DNA from: Pseudomonas reidholzensis
GTDB taxonomy: Bacteria > Pseudomonadota > Gammaproteobacteria > Pseudomonadales > Pseudomonadaceae
Assembly (NCBI RefSeq): GCF_900536025.1
Contig: NZ_UNOZ01000004.1
Location: 62,001-126,000, forward strand
Direction: 5' to 3'
DNA length: 64,000 bases
The number at the start of each line of letters is the position of its first letter. Positions within the stretch are counted from its first letter, which is position 1. Positions 23,915-32,612 of this stretch are shown in pieces. The position numbers and the translations under genes were made by a program. The notes below the pieces were generated by a model. It saw nothing but the letters and a program-made list of their open reading frames with translations, searched no databases and was not told where the DNA came from.

Positions 23915-24352
23915 TCAGCGGCGCGCCGTGGATTTCATCTCGGCCAGTTGCGCGTGGCTCTTGTCCAGCTCGCGCTGCAGCTCGACCTGGCGGCTGACGT
24001 CCTTCTGGATGCCGATGAAATACGTGCGGTTTTCCGCCTCGTTGTACACCGGGGTGATCGACAGCTCGTTCCAGAACGCGCTGCCATCCTTGCGGTAGTT
24101 GCGCAGCACTTCGCGGCACGGCTTGCCCTCGGCCAGCGCCTTGCGGATCCGCGCGCGGCCCAGTTGGTCGCGGTCGTCGCCCTGCAGGAAGCGGCAGTCC
24201 TGGTAGAGGATTTCATCTCGGCTGTAGCCGGTCAGGCGTTCGAACGCCGCGTTGACGTAGAGCAGGATGGTGTCTTCACCTTCCTGTTCAGCCACCACGA
24301 TGCCGTCGTTGGAGGCATCGACCATGGATTGCAGCAGTTGTGCGTTGATCAT
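23915..24352 (-). CDS. short LOV photoreceptor (PpSB-LOV type)
   Basis: A 145-aa protein made of one LOV/PAS domain plus short terminal helices, no effector. The flavin-adduct Cys is C53 in YQDCRFLQGDDRDQ (canonical NCRFLQ with D for N). Other FMN contacts are visible: NYRKDGSAFWNELSITPVYNE and YFIGIQKDVS. The C-terminal VSRQVELQRELDKSHAQLAEMK is a J-alpha coiled coil for dimerisation. It closely resembles PpSB1-LOV and PpSB2-LOV of P. putida, blue-light receptors needed for light induction through PplR regulators. Probably first gene of an operon with the PilZ-like gene. Confidence 0.95.
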   Translation of the reverse strand: MINAQLLQSMVDASNDGIVVAEQEGEDTILLYVNAAFERLTGYSRDEILYQDCRFLQGDDRDQLGRARIRKALAEGKPCREVLRNYRKDGSAFWNELSITPVYNEAENRTYFIGIQKDVSRQVELQRELDKSHAQLAEMKSTARR

Positions 24353-24457
24353 GTCTGGACCATTGTCGAGTGAGCGTGCGGTAGGCGGATGCGGCCTTTT
24401 GCCACTGCTGGGTGCTAGTATCCTACGTTTTCACTCAGTTTCGGAATTCCCTTTCAG

Positions 24458-24913
24458 ATGAAAGTCGCCATTATTTCCGGTTCGGTGTACGGCACCGCCG
24501 AAGAAGTCGCCCGTCATGCCGAATCGCTGCTCAAGGCCGCAGGGTTTGAAGCCTGGCACGCCGCCCGTGCCAGCGTCCAGGATATCCAGGGGTTTGCGCC
24601 GCAGGCGTTGCTCGCCGTGACCTCGACCACCGGCATGGGCGAGTTGCCGGATAATCTGATGCCGTTGTTCAGCACCATTCGCGACACCTTGCCAGCCGAA
24701 TGGCGCGGCCTGCCCGGCGCGGTGATCGGCCTGGGTGACTCGAGCTACGGTGACACCTACTGTGGCGGTGGCGAGCAGATGCGTGAACTGTTCGCCGAGC
24801 TCGGCGTGCGCGAAGTGCTGCCGATGCTGCGCCTGGACGCCAGTGAGACCGTGACCCCAGAGACCGACGCCGAGCCTTGGCTGGCCGAGTTCGCCGCCGC
24901 GCTCAAAGGCTGA
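24458..24913 (+). CDS. flavodoxin (MioC-like)
   Basis: A 151-aa flavodoxin. The FMN phosphate loop is SGSVYGTAEEVA near the N-terminus (residues 8-19), followed by TSTTGMGELPDN and GLGDSSYGDTYCGGGEQMRELF, the isoalloxazine loops. Short-chain electron carrier of the MioC branch; its partner is unknown. It is divergent from the short LOV gene with a 105-bp gap. Confidence 0.93.
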   Translation: MKVAIISGSVYGTAEEVARHAESLLKAAGFEAWHAARASVQDIQGFAPQALLAVTSTTGMGELPDNLMPLFSTIRDTLPAEWRGLPGAVIGLGDSSYGDTYCGGGEQMRELFAELGVREVLPMLRLDASETVTPETDAEPWLAEFAAALKG

Positions 24914-24925
24914 TCCTGAAGCCGT

Positions 24926-24954
24926 CAGTACCGCCTCATCGCGCGGTGGTACTG
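24926..24954. terminator. weak hairpin after flavodoxin gene
   Basis: CAGTACCGCC and GGTGGTACTG pair over 10 bp with one mismatch, 12 bp after the stop; no T run. The rest of the gap up to 25150 shows no clear gene. Confidence 0.4.
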
Positions 24955-25150
24955 GCAGCCCTGATTCGACCGTTCATACCCCTGACCCGCAAGGTCATCA
25001 AGCTGGCTGCCAACGCAAGTTTCGCGGCCGCGGCCGCTGACTAGACTGTTCCTCGACACGACATAGAGAGCACATGTAAGTGCCGAGGTGACATGCAATG
25101 ACCGCAGCCTTGCCGTTTGACTCAACCGATTCTCTCCCGGGACGACTCTG

Positions 25151-26056
25151 ATGCCTTTGGCCGAAATTCCATTGTGCGTCTGGCGAACCCGGAGTCAGAG
25201 TTTCTCATTCCGGGGCCAGAGCATCCGCTACTGGACCGCAGGGCAAGGAGAGCCCCTGCTTTTGCTGCATGGTTTCCCCACAGCCAGTTGGGATTGGCAC
25301 TATCTGTGGGGGCCTTTGGCCCAGCGCTTTCGCGTGGTGGCCTGTGACATGCTCGGCTTTGGCGATTCGGCCAAGCCGGTTGACCACCACTACAGCCTGA
25401 TCGAGCAGGCCGATCTGCAGCAGGCCTTGCTGGCTCACCTGCAGATTGACGAGCCGGTGCACCTGCTCGCCCACGACTACGGCGGCAGCGTCGCCCAGGA
25501 GTTGCTCGCCCGGCATCACGAGCAGCGCGCCGAGCTCGCCAGCTGCGTGTTCCTCAACAGCGCGCTGTTCCCTGAACGCTGCCCGCTGCTGCTGGTGCAG
25601 AAGCTGCTGCTCAGCCCGCTGGGCTGGCTGGTCGGGCGTTCGTTCGGGCGCGATGACCTGGTGCGCACGGTCAGCCAGATCTACGGGCCCTGCACCCACC
25701 CCAGCGAGAGCGCGCTGGACGACAGCTGGAGCCTGATCGCCGCCAACCGCGGCACGCGCATCCTGCACAAGCTGATCAGCTACGTGCCGGAGCGGCGCAG
25801 CCACCGCGACCGCTGGGTCGGCGCGATGCAGCGCGAGGGCGTGCCGTTGCGCTTCATCAATGGCGCGGTCGACCCGTTGTCCGGCGCGCACATGCTCGAG
25901 ACGTATCGGCAACAGGTGCCCGACGCCGACACCGTGCTGTTGCAGGGCATCGGCCACTACCCGCATATCGAGGCACCGGTACAGGTGCTGCGTCACTACC
26001 TGACCTTTCGCGAGCAGCCTTTGAGCTATATCCCGCAGAAGGTTGCCTGGTCCTAG
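25151..26056 (+). CDS. alpha/beta hydrolase, haloalkane dehalogenase/epoxide hydrolase-like
   Basis: A 301-aa hydrolase. HGFPTASWDWHYLW carries the HGxP oxyanion motif. The nucleophile elbow is AHDYGGSVAQ, with Asp as the nucleophile, as in haloalkane dehalogenases and epoxide hydrolases rather than esterases. The late acid is in INGAVDPLSGAHM and the His in GIGHYPHIEAP. A cap domain lies between. The substrate cannot be predicted. The gene is followed 132 bp later by an SDR gene on the same strand. Confidence 0.88.
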   Translation: MPLAEIPLCVWRTRSQSFSFRGQSIRYWTAGQGEPLLLLHGFPTASWDWHYLWGPLAQRFRVVACDMLGFGDSAKPVDHHYSLIEQADLQQALLAHLQIDEPVHLLAHDYGGSVAQELLARHHEQRAELASCVFLNSALFPERCPLLLVQKLLLSPLGWLVGRSFGRDDLVRTVSQIYGPCTHPSESALDDSWSLIAANRGTRILHKLISYVPERRSHRDRWVGAMQREGVPLRFINGAVDPLSGAHMLETYRQQVPDADTVLLQGIGHYPHIEAPVQVLRHYLTFREQPLSYIPQKVAWS

Positions 26057-26188
26057 CATGAGCACACGGCCGATGCCCGTCATCGGCCGGTCTTATCGCC
26101 TGTCATTCAGCCCCAGTGCGCTTGATTGTCCGCTGGCCTCGGCTGGCCGAAACTGCCCTCGATCCGACCCCTGCCTGGAGCCTTGAAC

Positions 26189-27103
26189 ATGAGCGAATCA
26201 GTACGTCTGCAAGACCGTGTGGTGATCGTCACCGGCGCCGGTGGTGGCCTGGGCCGGGCGCATGCCCTGCTGTTCGCCGCCCATGGCGCGCAGGTGGTGG
26301 TCAACGACCTTGGCGGTTCGACCCACGGTGAAGGTGCCAATGCCTCGGCGGCCGATCGGGTGGTCGAAGAGATCCGCGCCGCTGGCGGTGTGGCGGTGGC
26401 CAACCATGACTCGGTGAGCGACGGTGCGCGCATCGTCGAACAGGCGCTGGACACCTATGGCCGAGTCGATGTGCTGGTGAACAACGCCGGCATCCTGCGC
26501 GACAAGACCTTCCACAAGATGGAAGACGCTGACTGGGAGCAGGTCTACCAGGTGCACGTCGAGGGTGCCTACAAGGTGACCCATGCGGCCTGGCCGCACC
26601 TGCGCGGGCAGAACTGGGGGCGGGTGATCTTCACCGCATCGACCTCGGGCATCTACGGCAATTTCGGCCAGGCCAACTACGGCATGGCCAAGCTTGGCCT
26701 GTATGGCCTGACCCGCACCCTGGCCATCGAGGGGCGCAAGCACGGCATCCTGGTCAATGCCATCGCGCCCACCGGCGGCACGCGGATGACCGAGGGGCTG
26801 ATCCCGCCGCAGGTGTTCGAGCGGCTCAAGCCCGAGTTGGTCAGCCCGCTGGTGGTGTACCTGGGCAGTGAGCAGTGCCAGGACAGCGGTGGGTTGTACG
26901 AGGTGGGGGGCGGCTGGGTCGGCAAGGTGCGCTGGGAGCGCAGCCTGGGGGTTGGCTTCGACCCGCGTGAAGGCTTCACGCCGGAGCAGGTCGCGCAACG
27001 CTGGGCGCAGATCGGTGACTTTGCCGACGCGGTGCATCCCGAGGACAGCTTGCAGGCCCTGCAGCAGATGATGGCCAACCTGCAGCAGTATCCCCTGGAC
27101 TGA
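26189..27103 (+). CDS. SDR oxidoreductase of the MFE-2 (hydroxyacyl-CoA dehydrogenase) type
   Basis: A 304-aa SDR. TGAGGGLGRAHALLFAAHGAQVVVNDLGGSTHGEG is the distinctive N-terminus of the dehydrogenase part of peroxisomal multifunctional enzyme 2. NNAGILRDKTFHKM and YGMAKLG (YxxxK) complete the active site; a C-terminal extension carries VGGGWVGKVRWERS. It probably oxidises a (3R)-hydroxyacyl-CoA. ATG at 26189, the family start. No fused hydratase or SCP2 domain is present. Confidence 0.9.
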   Translation: MSESVRLQDRVVIVTGAGGGLGRAHALLFAAHGAQVVVNDLGGSTHGEGANASAADRVVEEIRAAGGVAVANHDSVSDGARIVEQALDTYGRVDVLVNNAGILRDKTFHKMEDADWEQVYQVHVEGAYKVTHAAWPHLRGQNWGRVIFTASTSGIYGNFGQANYGMAKLGLYGLTRTLAIEGRKHGILVNAIAPTGGTRMTEGLIPPQVFERLKPELVSPLVVYLGSEQCQDSGGLYEVGGGWVGKVRWERSLGVGFDPREGFTPEQVAQRWAQIGDFADAVHPEDSLQALQQMMANLQQYPLD

Positions 27104-27104
27104 C

Positions 27105-27194
27105 GCCTTCGCGGGCAAGCCCGCTCCCACAGGACCGCGCAAATCTTCAGAGCAACGCCATCCCTGTGGGAGCGGGCTTGCCCCGCGAAGAGGC
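27105..27194. repeat. facing REP pair
   Basis: Left arm ttcgcgggcaagcccgctcc plus cacagg and right arm cctgtgggagcgggcttgcc plus ccgcgaagagg, separated by about 30 bp. They lie directly after the SDR stop. Confidence 0.85.
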
Positions 27195-27222
27195 CCGAGC
27201 AGCCCCCACAAAACCATCAGGC

Positions 27223-27250
27223 AAAAAAAAGCCGCTGCAAACGCAGCGGC
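27223..27250 (-). terminator. strong rho-independent terminator, minus strand
   Basis: On the minus strand GCCGCTGC, loop GTTT and GCAGCGGC (8-bp perfect stem) are followed by eight T. The only minus-strand gene ending upstream is hmgR, 226 nt away, which is why I propose a small RNA here. Confidence 0.85.
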
Positions 27251-27422
27251 CAATGGGACGTTAGATCAAGGAGCTTCAAAATCAACGTCGGTACACCGTG
27301 GTCGGCGCGAGTGGCGGGGGAGTGCCCTTCGTGCCGGCCAGTGAGATCAGAATAAGCGCTTGATCCCGTAGGAAAAATAGCCGCTTATGACATTCACTTT
27401 TACGCTCAGGGTAAGAGTGAAC
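27223..27422 (-). ncRNA. candidate small RNA, about 200 nt
   Basis: The gap between the SDR gene and hmgR contains a minus-strand unit with all the parts of a small RNA: a TATAGT -10-like box (complement at 27429-27434), an 11-bp hairpin at the predicted 5' end (TTCACTCTTAC pairing with GTAAAAGTGAA, 27393-27421), an AT-rich middle and the strong terminator at 27223-27250. No long ORF is present. The -35 is weak. The alternative is a long 3' untranslated region of hmgR. I do not recognise the family. Confidence 0.4.
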
Positions 27423-27476
27423 GCGGCGACTATACCCACTCAGTTCGACGTTTCCATGTAATGCTTTGTCAGCGTT

Positions 27477-28259
27477 TCAGCTGACCGGTGCATACCCCAT
27501 GCGCCAGCTGATCTCCCGCGTCGCCGCCAGCAGGCGCTCGGCCGCCGGCCCATGCTCGTCGGCATGGAAGATCGACGTCGGGCCGACCACCGTCATCACC
27601 GCCACCACCTGCCCCATGGCGTTGAACACCGGTGCCGACAAGGCATCCACCCCCGGCATCAACAGCCCGTGCACATGGTGCAGCCCGCGCGCGCGGATGC
27701 CCGCCAGCAACGGCGTGTAGCTGTCGAAGTCTTGCCCGAGCACCGCCAGTTCCCGCTCACGCAACTCGACCGTCTCGCGTTCCGGCAGGTGCGCCGCGAA
27801 CACCAGGCCGGTGGACGAGCTGAGCAGCGGCAGCACCGAGCCGATCTGCGTCACCACCGTGACCGCGCGCACCGCCGGTTCGATACTGACCACGGTCGCG
27901 CCCTGGTTGCCCCACACCGCGATAAAGCAGCTTTCGTTGAGCGCGTCACGCAGTGCCGACAGCGGTAGGGCCGCGACCTTGAGCACGTCGATGCTGCCCA
28001 GCGCCGCCATGCCCACGCGCAATGCCTCACGCCCCAGGCCATAGTGGTTGGTGGCCGAATCCTGCTCGGCGAAGCCGCTGGCGATCAGCGCCTGCAGGTA
28101 GCGATGGACCTTGCTCGCCGGCATGCCCACGTGCTCGGCCAGGCGCGACAGCGAGGTCGACGGGGAAAGTTCGGCCAGCGCCTTGAGGATGTCGGTGCCG
28201 ACTTCCGCCGAGCGGACCTTCTGCTTGCCGGTGTCGGCAGAGTTGCTGGCTTTGGCCAT
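27477..28259 (-). CDS. hmgR: IclR-family repressor of homogentisate genes, HmgR
   Basis: A 260-aa IclR protein. The winged HTH lies at about 20-80 (GTDILKALAELSPSTSLSRLAEHVGMPASKVHRYLQALIASGFAEQ); the effector domain follows with FIAVWGNQGATVVSIE and DALSAPVFNAMGQVVAVMTVVG. It is divergent from hmgABC, and the 17-bp perfect palindrome in the gap is the expected target. In P. putida HmgR represses hmgABC until homogentisate binds. ATG at 28259 (MAKASNSADTGKQKVRSAEVG) is the likely start. Confidence 0.93.
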   Translation of the reverse strand: MAKASNSADTGKQKVRSAEVGTDILKALAELSPSTSLSRLAEHVGMPASKVHRYLQALIASGFAEQDSATNHYGLGREALRVGMAALGSIDVLKVAALPLSALRDALNESCFIAVWGNQGATVVSIEPAVRAVTVVTQIGSVLPLLSSSTGLVFAAHLPERETVELRERELAVLGQDFDSYTPLLAGIRARGLHHVHGLLMPGVDALSAPVFNAMGQVVAVMTVVGPTSIFHADEHGPAAERLLAATREISWRMGYAPVS

Positions 28260-28331
28260 GGGGAAGTTGAGTCCAGAGTGACAGATGGCGACTTTATAGC
28301 TTGACGCCATGCATCGAGCAAATTACGTTAT

Positions 28332-28348
28332 TCGTAATCTGATTACGA
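28332..28348. promoter_or_regulatory. HmgR operator, 17-bp perfect palindrome
   Basis: TCGTAATCTGATTACGA, symmetric about its central T, 73 bp upstream of hmgR and 101 bp upstream of hmgA. It agrees with the reported 17-bp palindromic HmgR site of P. putida, as I recall it. Confidence 0.8.
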
Positions 28349-28449
28349 TAATAACAATTGCAGACGCGCTGCCACGCCTGAGCCATCGAGCCCGGGGTCG
28401 GGCCCGCAGCCAGCTGCCAGCACGGCTCCCAGTGAGCCCGGAGGCACAG

Positions 28450-29748
28450 ATGACCCGCGACACCTCACCGCTCGAGTACCTCAGCGGCTTTGCCAACGAG
28501 TTCGCCAGTGAGGCGCTGCCTGGCGCCCTGCCGGTTGGCCAGAACTCGCCACAGCATGCGCCCTACGGCCTGTACACCGAGCTGCTGTCGGGTACCGCGT
28601 TCACCATGGCCCGCAGCGAGCTGCGCCGCACCTGGCTGTACCGGATTCGCCCGTCGGCCCTTCACCCGCGTTTCGAGCGCCTCGCGCGCCAGCCGCTCAG
28701 CGTGCCGCTGGGTGCGGTGACGCCCAACCGCCTGCGCTGGAACCCGCAGCCGATGCCGAGCGAGCCGACCGATTTCATCGACGGCTGGCTGCCGATGGCG
28801 GCCAACGCCCCAGCCGATAAAGCGGCCGGGGTGAGCCTCTACCGCTACTGCGCCAACCGCTGCATGGAACGGGTGTTCTTCAACGCCGACGGCGAACTGC
28901 TGCTGGTGCCTGAGCAAGGCCGCCTGCGCATTGCCACCGAGCTGGGCGTGCTGGAGATCGAACCGCTGGAGATCGCGGTGATCCCGCGCGGCATGAAGTT
29001 TCGCGTCGAACTGCCTGACGGCCAGGCGCGCGGCTACATCGCCGAAAACCACGGTGCGCCGCTGCGCCTGCCCGAGCTTGGGCCGATCGGCAGCAACGGC
29101 CTGGCCAACCCGCGCGACTTCCTCACCCCGGTGGCGCACTACGAAGAGGCGGACGGCCCACAGCAGATGGTGCAGAAGTTTCTCGGCGAACACTGGGCCT
29201 GCGAGCTGCAGCATTCACCGCTGGACGTGGTCGCCTGGCATGGCAGCAACGTGCCGTACAAGTATGACCTGCGCCGTTTCAACACCATGGGCACGGTCAG
29301 CTTCGACCATCCGGACCCGTCGATCTTCACCGTGCTGACCTCGCCGACCAGCGTGCATGGCCTGGCCAACATGGACTTCGTGATCTTCCCGCCGCGCTGG
29401 ATGGTGGCCGAGAACACCTTCCGCCCACCGTGGTTCCACCGCAACCTGATGAACGAGTTCATGGGCCTGATCAGCGGCGCCTACGACGCCAAGGCCGAAG
29501 GCTTCCTGCCCGGCGGCGCCTCGCTGCACGGCGTGATGAGCGCCCACGGCCCGGACGCCGAGACCTGCAGCAAAGCCATCGCGGCAGACCTCGCACCGCA
29601 AAAGATCGACAACACCATGGCGTTCATGTTCGAGACCAGCCAGGTGCTGCGCCCGAGCCAACAGGCGCTCGAGAGCCCGCAATTGCAGGCCGACTACGAC
29701 AGCTGCTGGGCCACCTTGCCGAGCACCTTCAACCCGAATCGGAGATAA
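28450..29748 (+). CDS. hmgA: homogentisate 1,2-dioxygenase HmgA
   Basis: A 432-aa Fe(II) ring-cleaving dioxygenase that opens homogentisate to maleylacetoacetate, central step of tyrosine and phenylalanine breakdown. Family marks: [54 protein letters not shown], and the iron-ligand region [19 protein letters not shown] at 28450 ([14 protein letters not shown]). First gene of hmgABC, 3 bp before hmgB. Confidence 0.97.
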   Translation: MTRDTSPLEYLSGFANEFASEALPGALPVGQNSPQHAPYGLYTELLSGTAFTMARSELRRTWLYRIRPSALHPRFERLARQPLSVPLGAVTPNRLRWNPQPMPSEPTDFIDGWLPMAANAPADKAAGVSLYRYCANRCMERVFFNADGELLLVPEQGRLRIATELGVLEIEPLEIAVIPRGMKFRVELPDGQARGYIAENHGAPLRLPELGPIGSNGLANPRDFLTPVAHYEEADGPQQMVQKFLGEHWACELQHSPLDVVAWHGSNVPYKYDLRRFNTMGTVSFDHPDPSIFTVLTSPTSVHGLANMDFVIFPPRWMVAENTFRPPWFHRNLMNEFMGLISGAYDAKAEGFLPGGASLHGVMSAHGPDAETCSKAIAADLAPQKIDNTMAFMFETSQVLRPSQQALESPQLQADYDSCWATLPSTFNPNRR

Positions 29749-29751
29749 CCC

Positions 29752-31044
29752 ATGAACCACACCGCCATTGCCCGTAGCTGGGTCGAACACGCCAACGGCC
29801 ACCGCGACTTCCCGTTGCAGAACCTGCCGCTGGGTATTTTCAGCCGGCCGGGTGAAGCGCTGCGTTGCGGCGTGGCCATCGGCGACGCGATCCTCGACCT
29901 TGAGGCCGTGCTGGCTGCCGGGTTGTTCGAGGGGCCGGCCAAGGCCGCGGTGGAGGCGACCCGCGGCGGTGCCCTGAACGGCTATTTCGCCCTTGGCCGC
30001 AGTGCCCGGGTGGCCCTGCGCGAGCGCCTGCTGGTGCTGCTGGGTGAACACAGCGAACACCAGGCACTGCTGCAGGCGGCGCTGTATCCGGCCAGCGACT
30101 GCCAGCTGCACCTGCCCGCCAAGGTCGGTGACTACACCGATTTCTATGTCGGCATCGAGCACGCCAAGAACGTCGGCAAGCTGTTCCGCCCCGACAACCC
30201 GCTGCTGCCCAACTACAAGTACGTGCCGATCGCCTACCACGGCCGCGCCTCGACCTTGCGCCCGTCCGGTACCGACGTGCGCCGGCCCAAGGGCCAGACC
30301 CTGCCAGCCGGCCAGACCGAGCCGAGCTTCGGCCCCTGCGCGCGCCTGGACTACGAGCTGGAAATGGGTATCTGGATTGGCCAGGGCAACGACATGGGCG
30401 AGTCGATCGCCATCGGTGATGCCGCCGAGCATGTGGCCGGCTATTGCCTGCTCAACGACTGGTCGGCGCGCGATATCCAGGCCTGGGAATACCAGCCGCT
30501 GGGGCCGTTCCTGTCGAAGAGCTTCATCACCAGCCTGTCGCCATGGGTGGTGACGGCCGAGGCGCTGGCGCCGTTCCGCTGCGCCCAGCCGGCCCGCCCC
30601 GAGGGTGACCCCGAGCCGCTGTCGTACTTGCTGGACAAGCGCGACCAGGCCAATGGCGCCCTCGACATCGAGCTGGAAGTGCTGCTGATCACCGAGCGCA
30701 TGCGTGAGCAAGGCCTGCCTGCCCATCGCCTGGCCCTGAGCAACACCCGCAGCATGTACTGGACCGTGGCGCAGATGGTGACGCACCACAGCGTCAACGG
30801 TTGCCAGCTGCAGCCGGGTGACCTGTTTGGCTCGGGGACGCTGTCGGGCGCCCAGCCTGGCGCCTTCGGCAGCCTGCTGGAAATCACCGAGGGCGGCAAG
30901 CAGCCGATCGAACTGGCCAGCGGTGAGGTGCGCAAGTTCCTCGAGGACGGCGACGAAATCATCCTGCGCGCCCGCTGCACGCGTGACGGCGTGGCCAGCA
31001 TCGGTTTCGGCGAATGCCGCGGCACGATCATCGCGGCCAACTGA
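29752..31044 (+). CDS. hmgB: fumarylacetoacetase HmgB
   Basis: A 430-aa fumarylacetoacetate hydrolase. The N-terminal SH3-like part precedes the FAH domain with DYTDFYVGIEHAKNVGKLFRP, YHGRASTLRPSG, ELEMGIWIG and LLNDWSARDIQAWEYQPLGPFLSKSF. It splits fumarylacetoacetate into fumarate and acetoacetate; the latter could be handled by the thiolase at 5861. It begins 3 bp after hmgA. Confidence 0.97.
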   Translation: MNHTAIARSWVEHANGHRDFPLQNLPLGIFSRPGEALRCGVAIGDAILDLEAVLAAGLFEGPAKAAVEATRGGALNGYFALGRSARVALRERLLVLLGEHSEHQALLQAALYPASDCQLHLPAKVGDYTDFYVGIEHAKNVGKLFRPDNPLLPNYKYVPIAYHGRASTLRPSGTDVRRPKGQTLPAGQTEPSFGPCARLDYELEMGIWIGQGNDMGESIAIGDAAEHVAGYCLLNDWSARDIQAWEYQPLGPFLSKSFITSLSPWVVTAEALAPFRCAQPARPEGDPEPLSYLLDKRDQANGALDIELEVLLITERMREQGLPAHRLALSNTRSMYWTVAQMVTHHSVNGCQLQPGDLFGSGTLSGAQPGAFGSLLEITEGGKQPIELASGEVRKFLEDGDEIILRARCTRDGVASIGFGECRGTIIAAN

Positions 31045-31056
31045 GAGGGCAGGGTG

Positions 31057-31689
31057 ATGGAACTGTTCGGCTACTACCGTTCCACGTCCTCCTATCGGGT
31101 ACGTATCGCCTTAGCGCTCAAAGGCCTGGATTATCAGGCCGTGCCGGTCAACCTGCTCAAGGGCGAGCAGCGCGCGCCTGAGTACCTCGCGGTCAACCCG
31201 CAGGGCCGGGTGCCGGCGCTGCGCACCGACGGCGGGACGCTGCTGGTGCAGTCATCGGCGATCATCGAGTACCTCGAGGAGGGTTATCCACAACCTGCCT
31301 TGTTGCCCGAGGCGGCCGAGGCGCGGGCCAAGGTGCGCGGTGTGGCGGCGCTGGTCGCCTGCGATATCCACCCGCTGCACAACGTCAGCGTGCTCAACCA
31401 GCTGCGTCAGTTGGGGCATGACGAGGTGCAGGTCAATCAGTGGATAAGTCACTGGATCAGCCAGGGCCTGGCCGCAGTGGAGCAGATGATCGGTGACGAC
31501 GGCTTCTGCTTTGGCCAGGCGCCGGGCTTGGCGGATGTCTACCTGGTCCCGCAGCTGTATGCGGCCGAGCGCTTCAATGTCGACCTCGGCAGCTACCCGC
31601 GCATTCGCCGGGTGGCGGCGCTGGCCGAGCAGCATCCGGCCTTTGCCTCGGCGCATCCGGCCCGGCAGGGGGATACGCCGGCTCAGTGA
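31057..31689 (+). CDS. hmgC: maleylacetoacetate isomerase HmgC (zeta-class GST)
   Basis: A 210-aa glutathione-dependent isomerase. The zeta signature SSYRVRIALALKGLDYQAVPVNL carries the active-site Ser-Ser; NPQGRVPALRTDGGTLLVQSSAIIEYLEE is the glutathione site; the C-terminal helix domain ends PGLADVYLVPQLYAAERF. It turns maleyl- into fumarylacetoacetate. I took the ATG at 31057; a GTG precedes it. The 3' end overlaps the convergent SirB1-like gene by 7 bp. Confidence 0.96.
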   Translation: MELFGYYRSTSSYRVRIALALKGLDYQAVPVNLLKGEQRAPEYLAVNPQGRVPALRTDGGTLLVQSSAIIEYLEEGYPQPALLPEAAEARAKVRGVAALVACDIHPLHNVSVLNQLRQLGHDEVQVNQWISHWISQGLAAVEQMIGDDGFCFGQAPGLADVYLVPQLYAAERFNVDLGSYPRIRRVAALAEQHPAFASAHPARQGDTPAQ

Positions 31690-32489
31690 AGCGACTGGCT
31701 GCTGGCCGGCAGGTGGCCGAGGCGCTCGCTCAACTTCACCCGCTGTACCGGGTCATCGGTCAGCAGCAGGGCGTGCTCCAGGTCGTAGCGTTCGGCCTGT
31801 GGGCAGTCCAGGCGCTGGTAGAGCGTGGCGCGCGCCAGGTAGTCGCTGACCTGCACTGGCCCCAACTGCATCACCCGCTCGGCGTCGATCAACGCCGCCA
31901 GGTCGTTGTCGTTGCTGATGTGCAACTGGCGCAGGTTGCGCGACAGGCGCTGCATCATCTGCAGCGGGCTGGCCGCGAGCATGTGTTCGGCCGTCAGCGT
32001 CACTTGCGGGCCGAACTGGCGCGCGAGCAACTGGCGGCATTCGGCCGGGTACAGCCGCCGGCCGCCACACGGGTCGAGCAGGTGGTCGGCACCGGGCACG
32101 CGGAGCAGGAAGTGGCCGGGGAAATTCACCCCTTCCAGCGGGATCGACAGGCGTCGGGCCAGCTCCAGGGCCAGTATCGCCAACGCCAACGGCTGGCCGC
32201 GACGGCGCTGCAGCACCTTGTCCAGCAGGGCCGCCTGTGGGCGCAGGGGGTGGTATTCGTCCTGTTGAAAGCCCAGGGCGTTGAGCTGGCGCAGCAGCGG
32301 TTGGGCCAGCTCGCACAGCGGCAGCATCGGCAGGCTGGCGTTGATTTCCCGCTGCAGGTCCTGCAGGCGGGCAAGGCTGTCCGCGGGCACGACGCTGCGC
32401 TCGTGCTCGGCGGCTATCCATAACGAGGCTTCCAGCAGGGCAACCGGCTCGCGTTCCAGGCAGGCCAGGCAGGCTTGACGTGGTTTCAT
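31683..32489 (-). CDS. SirB1-like protein (transglutaminase-like and TPR)
   Basis: A 268-aa protein of the SirB1 type. The transglutaminase-like part has LLDKVLQRRRGQPLALAILALELARRLSIPLEGVNFPGHFLLRV, where the usual catalytic Cys is not evident, so it is probably non-catalytic, as is common in this family. The C-terminal part (LAALIDAERVMQLGPVQVSDYLARATLYQRLDCPQAERYDLEHAL) is TPR-like. Cellular role unknown. Convergent with hmgC. Confidence 0.85.
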   Translation of the reverse strand: MKPRQACLACLEREPVALLEASLWIAAEHERSVVPADSLARLQDLQREINASLPMLPLCELAQPLLRQLNALGFQQDEYHPLRPQAALLDKVLQRRRGQPLALAILALELARRLSIPLEGVNFPGHFLLRVPGADHLLDPCGGRRLYPAECRQLLARQFGPQVTLTAEHMLAASPLQMMQRLSRNLRQLHISNDNDLAALIDAERVMQLGPVQVSDYLARATLYQRLDCPQAERYDLEHALLLTDDPVQRVKLSERLGHLPASSQSLH

Positions 32490-32612
32490 GAAAATCTCCC
32501 GACAGGCTTAACTATTAGCCCTGGCGCGCGGTTTCGTCCAGTGGTCCGGCGGCCAGGCGCCCACTGGTGGCCTGCCTATACTGTGTGGAGCACCTCTTCG
32601 GGGAGCCGGTCG

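Noticed and set aside
22086..24457. The PplR box T(G/A)TACA-N12-TGTA(C/T)A near the LitR/LOV genes or before folM
   Set aside because: No match was found by eye in these gaps, so I make no claim of direct autoregulation.
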